Of a DNA stretch of 64,000 bases, positions 22,451-33,491 are shown piece after piece. Below the pieces are notes generated by a model, which saw nothing but the letters and a program-made list of their open reading frames with translations, did no database searches and was not told the DNA's origin. Position numbers and translations under genes: made by a program. How positions within the stretch are numbered: the first letter of the stretch is position 1; each line of letters begins with the position of its first letter. Where the stretch lies: NCBI GenBank assembly GCA_027924645.1, contig BSBN01000213.1:34722501-34786500 (forward strand). The letters run 5' to 3'. Source of the DNA: Cunninghamia lanceolata. Its lineage: Eukaryota > Streptophyta > Pinopsida > Cupressales > Cupressaceae.

Positions 22451-24700
22451 TGTAACGTCAGAAAATGTCCCCTTGGGGGCTTTTCCCTTATAAGGTTTAG
22501 CTCCTGGGTCTTTAGCATGCATTTTGGATATTTAATTTCATATTTTAGCATCCTAATGGAATGAGACCCGGGTTTCATGGCAAATGGGACCTAGGAGGAC
22601 CCCTTGAGCTGTACCCTGCCCAAAATAAGGGGCAGGACTTGGGCGCCCGCGTCCTAGTCCTGCCCTATTTTGGAGTAGCCTTAATTTCTGGGTGTCGGTT
22701 TATGACCGTTAGGTGGTTATTTTTCTGACATGGTAAAGTTTGATTTTTAAAATCTTGGCAAGAATGCGGGTGCTGCCACAATAATGGGTTACACTTTCTG
22801 GGACATCTTGATTTTTGCTGAAATCACATATTTTTAGAAAATATAATGATTTAATCCTTGAAAGGTTCCATTTAAAGGATTTTAATTGAAGAGGGTTTGA
22901 TCAAACCCCCTTAGATTCAAACCCCCTTGGATAGAACCCCGCTAGTTTTAAACCATGCCTATAATGGAGTCTCCTCTACACCTATCAAAATGCTGATAAA
23001 AACCCACTTTTGATTTACCTTTTGGGGTATCAAATGAATTCATTTAAAATTTATGTTTTGTAAGTATGTAGTCCTTATTATAAGCTTCCCAAAAAGTATA
23101 ATTTTAAATATATTTAATTTGATTATTATATTTATTTTTTATTTCTTGTGAATGTAGGTTTTTCACCGAACATCAAGTTCTCTGTTCTACACACATGGAA
23201 AATTAGTAAATTAGTGATTTTTTTTTGAAAAATATCTATGCCCTAGGTATTGATGTCCTTGTTTCAACAACAAAAAAAATAAATTTTGATACATACAGAA
23301 AAAGTTATGCTTTACGGAATATGCCTATGTCTAAATTATAATTGGTTTGACTTCAAAACTTAATTAAAAAAATATATTCAACAAAACATTATGAAACCAA
23401 ATGCATGCCCTATATATCAGTGTTACCAATCTAAATTCAAAATAATTATAATTTTATCCTTTGTAGAAAAAAAGTTATGTGCTACAGAATACACATCACT
23501 TTAAAAATATGTTGTTTACTATTAAAAACTAGTTATCAAAGGAGACGAAAAAAATTTACAATTTAACTCCAAATTTTTTTTAAAAAATATATTTAGAATC
23601 TACAAATAAAATCTCACAAATCACTAGTTTGCATCATCTTCAAATTCCTAATGGTTTAGTGGCTATAGGTGTTAGAAAGTGAAGATTTAGTTCAAAATGT
23701 TGATTTCAATGTCAGATTTGACCAAAAAGTGTAACCCATTATTATGGGATGACCCATACTTGTAGGTGCATCTATAAACATGTGTAGACATTCGTTTGTA
23801 AACTAGATTTCAATTAGATGATTACTAGCAAGCTATTGTGTTCTCAAGGTGATTCAAGGCTTTCTATTGTGTTGCAAGAGCAGACTTTTATGTTTTGTGT
23901 GTTGATATTTGCAGATTTGAGCATCAATTTCCTCATGGCATGAAGAGCATCTTCTTCCATGAGATCTTCACTACAAGGTGACATAATATTGTGTTTTTAT
24001 CATTGATTCCTTTGGTTTTTACCCCTGCCTCACAAAGGTACGCATGCTTTGTCTGACAACGGGGTTTAGAGACTTAAGTGTCCTCCGAGGCTTGACTGAG
24101 GCAAGCCTCTAAACACCACAACCCCCAAACTAAGTCTTGTGATTGCAGGTTATAGGTTTCACATTTGGGAAAAGTGGAGTTGCAGAAAGGAGTGGCAGGA
24201 ATCAAGGATTCAGGATCTGAAGAAAAGTCAGACAAAGGAGCACTTCCAGGACTAGGGCGCCCGCAATAGTGTCCTCCGTAGATAGATCTTGGGAAACAGA
24301 AGTTACAGGGCTGATCAATGTCGGAAGGAGGTCCAGATTCCTTGAAAAAGTAGGTAACTTGGACTTGGGTGCCCACACCAATGTCCCTAACTTTTCCTCC
24401 TCAAAACCCCCAAAACAAGTATTCTATGATTTGTTATTTTACTCCCGTCTGGAAGATCTTTTTCCATCTTTCATCAATTTGTTGTCGTATTTGCATAATT
24501 AAAGTTTTAATGGTTAATTGGACATAAGAGAAGAAAAATTAATAATTAAATTCCCTAATCCAAGTTTCCCTTCATTTGCAAGTGACATAGGGTATGATAG
24601 TTCTCGCCACTTGACCCTAGATCCTTCAATGTTAGGGTGAAAGGAGGATTCAAACATCTAAACAACAAAAGATTAACAAAATCTAATTTTACCCTAAACA
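22451..24700 (+). repeat. 5' LTR, enlarged by a 1-kb insertion
   Basis: It is 2250 bp against 1257 bp for the 3' copy. Subtracting the inserted 22768-23755 leaves 1262 bp, which explains the difference. Confidence 0.92.
22768..23755. mobile_element. Terminal-inverted-repeat insertion, probable non-autonomous DNA transposon
   Basis: About 34-bp inverted ends begin GGGT and share an 18-base core, AATAATGGGTTACACTTT, with 5 mismatches by eye. The 988-bp segment is absent from the other LTR of the same element. It has no coding capacity. The flanks do not show a clear target duplication (AATGC on the left, ATACT on the right), so the ends may be off by a few bases and the superfamily is not assigned. 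Confidence 0.7.
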
Positions 24701-24703
24701 TTT

Positions 24704-24716
24704 TGGTGAACCCATG
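24704..24716 (+). promoter_or_regulatory. Primer binding site of the 22.4-30.2 kb element
   Basis: TGGTGAACCCATG starts three bases after the LTR end. It is not the initiator-Met type used by the other elements here; the matching tRNA is not identified. Confidence 0.6.
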
Positions 24717-25384
24717 TTTTTGGACTTAAATTATAACTTGTTGAGTGTTTGTCTTCAGATTTGGATTGATTTCATTTATTCATTTCGTCATTTACTTTAT
24801 TGCATTGAGAAAAATTCAAAAAAATTAAAAAATTGGAAAAATACAAAAAAATTACGTTGTTTTGCTTACTAAATTGCATCAATTCTTTCTAAATTTTCCT
24901 AATTCATGATTTTTGCATCAGATCTGATATAACCTACATAAAAATCTAAAAAATCAAAATTTTACCTTGCATTTTCATCATTTAATTGCTAGGGTTTTGT
25001 GGAAATTTTGACAATTTTATATAACCTAGTAATTCCAAAATCTAGGGTTTGTAGGAAAAATCTTTTATCATATTTTTCTAATTATTTTAGAGGCTCATTC
25101 AAATTTTCATTTGTCTTTAGTCTTGCATTTTAGTGTGAATTTCTATTTGGATTTAAAATATTTGCATTTTTGCATAGAAAATTTCAACAAAAAACTAGCA
25201 ATTTTGATGCATTTTTATTAAATTTGCATGGGCATTTTGCATGTTAAGGCTTGAAAATAATTTTTAGATCTGAGAGTAATTCAATTTCATCATAAATCAG
25301 ACTTCAAAGCATTCACATAGAATTTTGTCTCAAGATTTCAAACCTAGGGCTTCAAAAACAACGATTTTCACTAAAATTGGCCTT

Positions 25385-26140
25385 ATCGACTCTCTAAACT
25401 TGCACTATAGGTGTGTTGTGAAGGATATTTTTGCATTAATTTTCTATTAATAGGGTAATTATTTTCTATCCCTCACAAAAAACTTCACAACACCCTTTTA
25501 ACGGGCTCTTGTAGTGAAAATTTGGCGAAAAAACTACACATTTTGGCTATTTTGGCCCTAGGGTTTGACCTAGTTTGCATTCCAAGCGTGTTGTGATCAA
25601 TTTTATGGATTGAGGTGACTAATATTACTGATATTATTCATTTTACCTCCTAAAATTCCTTACAACACCCCTTTTTCTAGGTCTTGGAATTGAAAAACCG
25701 TGAAAATTTGCATATTTTGCTATATTTTCACTAGGGTTTGACCTTATGTGGTTCTAAAATCATGTTGTGTTGGGTATTTTGGCACCAAGTGGCTGTTATT
25801 ACTGATATTATTTTTTTTCCATCATTATTTTCCTCACAACACCCTTTGTTATGCTCTTTTACAGTGAATTTTGGTGAAAAAAGTGCTTATTTTGACATAT
25901 TTTCACTATATTTCGACTTGGCATTATCTTGGATTTGCATCAAGAGTGTGTTGAGAGTGATTATATTGCTTTTTTGGACTGATATCAGACATATAACTTA
26001 CTTCCCTTGGCTGAAATCCTTACAACATCCTTTGTTTCATTCATTTGCATTTGAAAAGTATCGAAAAATCAAGCATTCTGGGTTGTTTTTGCTCTTGTCT
26101 TTTGCTCCAATTTTGAAAAGCTTTCAAAATCTGATTTGGC
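25385..26140 (+). repeat. Four degenerate tandem repeats in the leader, period about 165-186 bp
   Basis: The marker ACAACAYCC recurs at 25487, 25672, 25836 and 26022. A second marker, GTGTTGTG or similar, recurs at about 25411, 25587, 25763 and 25946. Each unit also has a TTTGACCT-like and a GAAAA..TGCATATTTTG-like part. The open frame at 25738-26145 lies inside this array and is not considered a gene. Confidence 0.75.
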
Positions 26141-26160
26141 ATTGATTTGAGCATATAAAA

Positions 26161-27273
26161 ATGGCCTCTAGCCACAATGGCAACAATAGGTTCCCTCCTA
26201 GACCTTACATGAAAAGAAAGGCTCCTGAACCTGAAATTGTCTTCACTCCTCATGATAGAACAATCGGTGACTCTGAAGGACCTCTTTATATCACCATGCA
26301 GATAATGGAAAATCATGTGGAGGGAACTCTGATTGATCCTAATTGCATGACTAATGTTGCCACTGAAAAATTCCTCTTTTCGAATCAATTAATACAAGCT
26401 CCTTACAACCCTTCAAGCTAGATGATTAAGACACATACGGGAGCTGTAAAGAAACCACTGGGTAAGATATCATTGATAGTAATTGTATTTGAGAAACGTT
26501 TTGAGCAATGGTTTGATATTACTCCCAATTCTGATACCTTTGACATAAAGCTTGGAATCCCTTGGTTAAAAGTTATGAGAGCGCTCCCTTCAACTATCTA
26601 CAAATGTGTTAAATTTCCTTTGAATGGACAAGTGCATGTCATTCATCAAAATACATACAAACCTTCAATTACACAACACTTCACATTGGATTACTTTTGC
26701 AACAAACATACTAGCTACAAATTAGAGCTACGAACAGACTTTACATTTTTGAGCTATAGAAATTACAAGGCAAAACTATTACATCCGGTACCCAATCCTC
26801 CTACATAAGAAATGACAAAAGATAAACAACCCACATGTGAAGAGAACTTTAGACCAAAAGGACAAGGTCCCTATGCTGAGGTTCCTCCCTTGAAATCTTT
26901 ACAAGGATTGGGAGGTCATTGTCAACAACAAAGTGTTCCACCATGACAAATGAGGTTTGTTCCTGGTGCTTCATCTTCTAATTTGTACAAGCCTATGAAT
27001 GAGGATAACCCTATCTTACAAAAGATAAGTGGTAAAACAAAATGAAATAGAAAAGCAAGAGAAAGAAGAAAAACAAGACAAGAATACGCTATAAACCTTG
27101 CCTCTTAACAAGAAAACATTGACCCCAACATTCAACCAAACAAAGATGATCCTAATGATGAATAACATGAGGAACAAGATATGAACTTGGCTATGGTATC
27201 GTATGTCCCATTATCCTCCAACATTAGGGAGTGGGAAGATGATGACGATGATTTGCTTCTAGAAAACTTCTAG
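26161..27273 (+). pseudogene. Retropepsin-like ORF of the non-autonomous element
   Basis: A single frame of about 370 codons starts at ATG 26161 just after the leader repeats, with stops at TAG 26419-26421 and several more after 26800. The middle has retropepsin-type features: GTLIDPNCMTNV in the active-site position and DTFDIKLGIPWLK, matching the second conserved block (usually ..LLGRPWL..). The catalytic D-S/T-G reads D-P-N, so cleavage activity is unlikely. The C-terminus is acidic (REWEDDDDDLLLENF). It is probably the surviving gag-pro part of a Ty3/gypsy polyprotein. How it served the element is unknown. Confidence 0.65.
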
Positions 27274-28971
27274 CCTGACAGGGGCCCTACAGGTAAGTAT
27301 CTCCAACCCTTTATCTCTCTTGTGATGTGTTTCCCCCGTGATATGTTATGTGTTGTTTAGGCCTCCTGGAATGACCTTAGATTCTCCTGTAAGGTTCAAT
27401 ATACCAGGAGAGCACCTCTGTTGTGACCTTCTATTTGTATCATCATTGTTCTATATTGCCTCTCTCTCTGATTTCATTGTTGTGTGTTGTGTCCTATGGA
27501 CATAGCATCATGGTTGGTGACTTGGGGGAACCCTCCTACATGACTATCCCTAAGACACTTGTTTCTCCTCTCTTATTTATTGTTTCCCTTCCTCTAGTGT
27601 TTCCATCTAGCGGGTGGATAACAAAAAAAATTTATACTGATGCAGACCTAGTGTCCCTTTCGAGAGAAATCAAAACAATGGACTTAGTTCCTAATATGAC
27701 GATGGGGTTGTATATTTTATCCGATGCTTGGCTAGTGGAAGCACTCATGCTTTCTGCGTAGTGAATTTTATGATGTTTCTGTCACATTTACAAACCTTTA
27801 CAATAATGCTACTCCGTGCACCTTTGGTTACCTTTGAATCTAGCCTTGGCGGTACTCAATTCAGAGAGCTTCGTGATATAACCCATGGTTATCCTCAAAC
27901 TCCAAATTCATTGTATAACCTTCACTCTTTGTGTGGTTAATCATATGCATTGATGTTGGTTATTATCATGATCTTGTAGACACTAACATGTTTCTTGCAG
28001 GGATGTGTTCATGGGAACATTTGACGATCATAAAGTACATGTCACCTTCGGGGGGCATGGGCTTTGTGAAAGTCGGTGTTACCTTGTGTGTTTTCTTCCT
28101 ACCTTAACATGCTTGATGTCGATAACTGACATCAGCCACCTTAAGGTGGGGCCATATATAAGGTAAGCTGTCTGTTATAGATGTTAGAAATGTGCTTGAC
28201 CTCAGATGTAGAGACTTGCGCCCTAGAGTAGTGCATCGTGCATCCTGAGCTTGTTTGCAATCAATCAATCAATCATGTAAGCCCTCTGCAGAGGGGGGGA
28301 TGGTGTATTTCTCGGAGCAGATTGCATCATCCTATCATTTTCAAAAGTCCTCTACTGAGGCGGGGAGTAGTTCTATGACTAACTCAACCCTTAAGTGTGT
28401 CTTTGGTGATTGTTGTGGTGAAGCCCAATCATCGGTGTGTGCCTGTAATGTACTTGAGATGGTGTTGGACCTAGAAATAGGTACACTCCATCGGTTGTCT
28501 GCCGTGTTTTCTCCATGTCTCCAAGTGTGTGTGTTTTAGCATGTGCTTGTTTTGTGTGGCATGTTTGTTGCCCCATATGTAGAGACCATCGCCTTTGAGT
28601 AGTACTCCGTGCATTTTGGGAGGTTTTGTGTGTATTGCGTGTGTGTTGCCCCATATGCAGAGACCAGTGCCTTCGAGTAGTGCTTCCTGCATTTTGGGAG
28701 GTTTGTTTACTTTCCATTACTTGCATTTGCATTTCATATATATGAGAAAAAGAAAAGAAGAGATAGTATTTCTATCTTCCATGCATTAATGTGTCTTCTA
28801 TGCATTGACTGTCTACTCCGTGTTCTGCGTGACTGTAACTGTCTTCTCTGTGTTTTGCGTGCCTATTACTGTCTTCTATGTGATTGGCGTGTCTTCTCTA
28901 TGCTTGTTGTGTTTGTTGTGTTTGTGAGCTTACTTTAATGCATGTATCGGCCTCACATTTATACATACATT
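27274..28971 (+). repeat. Repeat-rich 3' untranslated region of the same element
   Basis: No coding domain is seen. Two adjacent copies of a 78-bp unit start TGTTGCCCCATATG at 28566 and 28644, with a more diverged relative near 28203. A run of roughly 30-bp units containing GTCTTCTNTGTG..GCGTG occupies about 28805-28925. Open frames on both strands here follow the repeats. Confidence 0.65.
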
Positions 28972-28986
28972 AAAGTGGGGGCTAAA
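28972..28986 (+). promoter_or_regulatory. Polypurine tract
   Basis: AAAGTGGGGGCTAAA lies directly before the 3' LTR TGTAATGTC. It would prime plus-strand synthesis. Confidence 0.8.
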
Positions 28987-30243
28987 TGTAATGTCATAAA
29001 ATGTCCCCTTGGTGCCTTTTCCCTCATAAGGTTTAGCTCTCAGGTCTTTAGCATGCATTTAGGATATTTTAGTTCATATTTTAGCATCCTAATGGAATGA
29101 GACCTGGGTTTCATGGCAAATGGGACCTAGGAGGACCCCTTGAACTATACCCTGCCCAAAATAGGGGGGGGGACTTGGGTACCCGCACCCTAGTCCTGCC
29201 CTATTTTGGGGCAGCCCTAATTTCTGGGTGTCAGTTTATGACCATTAGGTGGTTATTTTACCAACATGATAAAGTTTGATTTTTAAAATCTTGGAGGGAC
29301 TGCTTGTAGGTGCATATATAAGCATGTGTAGGCATTCATTTGTAAACTAGATTTCAATTAGATGATTACTAGCAAGTTATTGTGTTCTCAAGGTGATTCA
29401 AGGCTTTCTATTGTGTTGCAAGAGTAGACTTGTAGGTTTTGTGTGTTGATATTTTCAAATTTGAGCATCAATTTCCTCATGGCATGAAGAGCATCTTCCT
29501 CCATGAGAGCTTCACTACAAGGTGACATAATATTATGTTTTTATCATTGATTCCTTTGGTTTTTGCCTCTGCCTCACAAGGGCATGCACTCTTTGTTTGA
29601 CAACATTATTCAGAGACTTAAGTGTCCTCTAGGGCTTGACTAAGGCAAGCCTCTAAACACCACAACCCCCAAACCAAGTCTTTTGATTGCAGGTTACAGG
29701 TGTCTCATTTGGGAAAAGTGGAGTTGCAGGAAGGAGTGGCAGGCATCAAGGATTCAAGATCTGAAGAAAAGTTAGATAAAGGAGCACTTCCAGGACTAGG
29801 GTGCCTGCAACAGTGTCCTCCATAGACAGATCTTGGGAAACAGAAGTTACAGGGCTGATCAGTGTTGAAAGGAGGTCTAGATTCCTTGAAAAAGCATGTA
29901 CCTTGGACTTGGGCACCGCACCAATGTCCCCAACTATTCCACCTTGGAACCCTGAAAATAGGTATTCTGTGATTTGTTAATTTACTCTCGCCTGCAAGAG
30001 TTTTTTTCATCTTTCGTCAATTTGTTGTTGTATTTGCATAATTAGGGTTTTAATAGTTAATTGGACATAAGAGAAGGAAAATTAATAATTAAATTCCCTA
30101 ATCCAAGTTTCCCTTCATTTGCAAGTGACCTAGGGTATGATTGTGCTCGCCACTTGACCCTAGATCCTTCAATGTTAGGGTGAAAGGAGGATTCAAACAT
30201 CTAATCAACAAAAGATTAACAAAATCCAATTTTACCCTAAACA
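28987..30243 (+). repeat. 3' LTR of the 22.4-30.2 kb element
   Basis: It is a 1257-bp direct copy of the 5' LTR without the inserted transposon, and ends CCTAAACA beside the CTCAT target duplication. Confidence 0.92.
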
Positions 30244-30248
30244 CTCAT

Positions 30249-32063
30249 ACACTATCTTTTCTTGAAAAATATGTATAAATTCTTATACTAGTATTGTTTT
30301 ACTCACCAATTCACAATTTTTTCCTCTTTACCATCTTGTAGAGTGTATGCCAGTGACTTTTATTTTCTAAAAGGTACTATTTCATTTCCAATCACATGTG
30401 TATTCTCCATGTGTACACAATTTCTCAAACATTGCAAACCACCACAACTATAACATGTTCCATCCAAACATGATTTATTATAAAATAATTGTCCATATAC
30501 TCTTTCACCAAAATGCTTGAAATGAAATATCTTTCCACTTTAGGTGGAGCTTCTATCATACACTCCTACAAAATATCATTAGTATGCAAAGATACACATA
30601 TATGTCAAAAAACATTATAATGCATAGAAAATTCAATGTGGATTCTACAACAAGTTGTGCATGTGTGATTTATTTTGACATAAAAAGGTTTTTCTATTTC
30701 AAAATACATTTGACTAATTTTTATTTAAGGATAAATCTCTACAAATTTGGAGAAAAATTGTGTTTGATTCATACCCAAAAATGCTTTGGATGTGGCTCAT
30801 GGGTTTAACAACCAATTCTCCTTTTTATAACATCTCTTTGATTAGGAGATACTCTTGTGTTATTTTTTTAAATTCTTCAATTATGGATTTTAAGGCTTCA
30901 ACTATGACTTCATCTTTCTATGGGAGTCTACCTTGAAGAATACCCATAGTTCATTTCTATTCAGGTCCTCAACTCTTTCACATCTCCCAATGATTTTCAT
31001 TAGTGTTTTTCTACTTATTTTTAGTGTTTGACCTATTTTCCTTATCAAGAGAGATTTATTTGTTTGATTACTTATTATAGTTGATACAATGACACTTCAT
31101 GTAGCATTACTATCTTTGGTGCATGAGGTCAAACCCACGATTTGATATGCATTGATTAGATTTTTTACAATAGATTTTTTGCTATTAATATTAGATGTTC
31201 TTAAACCAAGAATCTTCATTTCGGGTATAAACTTAAGAATTTTTTATCATTTAAACAAATAATTGACATCTTTTGGTTTCACTTAATTTTTTAAAAAATA
31301 TTTTTCATATTTTATTAACATTTCTTCTAAAAATACATTCGGGAGTCTTATTAGGCATTGGTTTTAGAATATTCTCATCAATTTCAATTAAAAACTTAAG
31401 TTTTTTATGCAAAATTCTAGAAGGTATTCTCAATGAAAAACTTGATTCATTAGATAAATTTTTCTCATTCAACAACTGATCAATGGGTTTTTTCAAGTTA
31501 CATGGAAATTTTTACCAGTAGGAGCTGGAGGCTACCAAGACCTTGAAACATCTGTAATTGGGTTTGTTGTTGGTCTTTTCTTTGTGTTCTCTACTGTTGG
31601 TTTGTTTAGTGCTTTGGGTCCATTGTAGTAGATGTTTTGTTGTGGTTTGGCTAAGCTTCTTTTATTAGTCATCCTTTTGTAAAGGGCTTTAGGAACCCTT
31701 CAAAACCTATTTTATCAAAAATAATTGATCAATTGGTGTAACATCTATATTTATATTTAAAATTTCATCATCACTTTCAATCAGTGAATGATGATTTTCT
31801 ACAATATCAAATTGAGATGGTAAATATGACATACCTTCAACTCTCACATTTTATTTCTTACTTGTATGAATTTTTTGCATTCAATCCCTTTGTTTCTCCA
31901 AATTCTTCTCTTTCTTGGATGCTTCATGATCTAATTCAATTTGAAAAGATGGTATATCTTCATCTATGGAGTTTAATTTTTTATTTTCATTAAGTTGTCT
32001 CATTCATTCTCTTTTCTTTGCATTATCATCCTCACACTCCTCCAGTATTTGATTTTTGGTCAT
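30249..32063 (-). pseudogene. 5' half of the decayed minus-strand gene
   Basis: The frame split at the CTCAT site continues here upstream. With stops and shifts allowed, the minus strand gives MTKNQILEECEDDNAKKRE at 32063 (possible start), a charged coil, an IDQL-type segment (interrupted by a 245-bp insertion), ELWVFFKVDSHRKMKS, FLGMNQTQFFSKFVEIYP, a CTTCC cluster (near 30650) and CYSCGGLQCLRNCVHM. The Cys-rich parts may bind zinc. Together with the 3' half this is about 3 kb of coding sequence once insertions are removed. Introns in this half were not resolved. Assignment to the recalled family rests on memory of motif order. Confidence 0.6.
31488..31732 (+). mobile_element. Probable 5'-truncated LINE 3' end
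   Basis: A 245-bp segment interrupts the decayed gene. The 14-bp flanks match at 12 positions (31474-31487 and 31733-31746, core TGATCAAT). The interior contains TTTTGTAAAGGGCTTTAGG and ends TTTATCAAAAAT, in the style of plant RTE-type LINE tails. No coding part is left. Confidence 0.5.
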
Positions 32064-32994
32064 TTCCTTGGTATGGTATTGAATTCTATATCAATCTAAC
32101 ACAATTGGTCAAAAAACACAAACAATGATTGATAAATTATCAAATTGAAATATAAAACATGCAATTAGAATGTTTTTTGTCAATGTAAGATAAAAAATTA
32201 GTTAGTTTTATCAAACAATTATTCCAATTCCTCAAAACATGAAAATATTGATTTACAGTATCAAATTTGATTTAAAAACATATAATTAGAATCTTGTATG
32301 TCAATACAAGAAAAAAAAGTGAGATAGTTTTGTCAACTAATGATTGTAGATCCTCAAAAGCATCAAAAGTTTGTTTATATGTTGCAAAAAGCATAGAACA
32401 GGGAAATAAACAGAGCATGTGGGACCAAATTTATGTGTTTTTCCTTTTTATAGACTATTTAACTGCATTGGGAATTTCCAACCCTGAGGGTTGGATTTTC
32501 CTTGGACATCCAACCCAAAGGGTTTGACCTACCTTTTAGAAGCACAAAGACATGTTTTCAAGAAAACATAAAAAAACAATAACATAGAAAAACAATGTAA
32601 GGTTTCTATCTAAAAATGTATTTTTTCTAAAATCTCAAAATATTAAGGTTTTCATCTTCAATTTCTTTTTCTAGTATCTTATTTTTTGCCAAAAAACTAT
32701 GTATAGTATTTTTGGTGTCATTTTTATCTGTTCATCTAAATTTGATACAAATTACATTTTTAGATTCTAGACTCCATTTTGTACACATTTAAAAAATAAT
32801 AATTTTTTATTTGTTTTCAAAAAATTTAAGGGGGAGCATATTCAATTTTTTTTTAGTATGTGTCCACTTTGAAAATTCATAAAAAATCATATATTCAATA
32901 AAAAATTAGAAAACAAAATTAGGAATATACTATGTGATGTTAGTTAACTTTCCACCAAAGCAATTTGTGAAATACTTAAAAGAAGTCAATATTT
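32064..32994. repeat. Upstream flank with a 122-bp tandem duplication
   Basis: Two diverged copies, about 32112-32233 and 32234-32355, share ..AATTAGAAT..TGTCAAT..AGTTTTRTCAA..TCCTCAAAA.. in the same order. Further on, TCCAACCCTGAGGGTTGGA (32477-32495) is a perfect 8-bp stem with a 3-nt loop. No gene is seen. Confidence 0.5.
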
Positions 32995-33065
32995 TAGGGG
33001 GAGCACACTAAATGCTATGTTATATTTTTTTGACAAAAATAGAAGAACTTTGTGTGCTCCCCCTA
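32995..33065. repeat. Perfect 14-bp inverted repeat
   Basis: TAGGGGGAGCACAC (32995-33008) and its reverse complement (33052-33065) are separated by 43 bp. A related GGGGGAGCATA occurs at about 32830. Confidence 0.75.
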
Positions 33066-33486
33066 TTTGAGCCTCTTAATCTCCACCATTTAAAAAAATA
33101 GTAGTTTAGAAACTAGATATTGAGCACTATGAATCTTGTTCTTGTCACATATTCAAATTTTGAGTATGGCTATCATCAATTTCTCATCCAAGATTTTTTT
33201 TACTAATTTAAAAAAAAAAGTGGCCACTTTTGACCCCCTTTTGGTCCCCCATTTCCATGAACATACCCTTTTGTGGAGGAATATCCTAATGGGATGCTCC
33301 TCCCTTTCCTCTATACTTTTCTCCCTCTCTCTATTACATGGATATACCCTTTGTCAAGTCCTCATGAACTACTATCTTACCATTACTCCCCTTGTGTCCC
33401 TCATCACTAGGCATATAATCCCCATATATCTCATTGCCTAATTTCTCTCCCTCAATCATCTCATCACCTAATTTGTCTCCCTCATC
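33066..33486. other. Intergenic DNA before the solo LTR
   Basis: No gene is supported. AAAAGTGGCCACTTTT (33216-33231) is a 16-bp palindrome. Confidence 0.45.
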
Positions 33487-33491
33487 CACCC

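Larger units (their letters stand above)
22451..30243 (+). mobile_element. Non-autonomous LTR element with only a protease-like ORF
   Basis: A perfect target duplication CTCAT (22446-22450 and 30244-30248) proves one insertion event, into the decayed minus-strand gene. The LTRs share TGTAAYGTC starts and TACCCTAAACA ends. The primer site TGGTGAACCCATG starts at 24704 and the polypurine tract is at 28972-28986. The 4.3-kb interior holds tandem leader repeats, one ORF with a retropepsin-like domain, and a repeat-rich 3' region. No RT, RNase H or integrase is visible, so it would have relied on a partner. The long LTRs and PPT style recall the Tat/Athila group, but that assignment is inference. 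Confidence 0.9.

Noticed and set aside
25738..26145. 135-codon open frame upstream of the protease-like ORF
   Set aside because: It lies within the tandem leader repeats and its sequence follows the repeat units; Phe/Leu-rich composition comes from T-rich DNA.
28255..28789. Frames on both strands, up to 113 codons
   Set aside because: They read through 78-bp tandem repeats in the 3' region of the LTR element; the protein repeats reflect DNA repeats.
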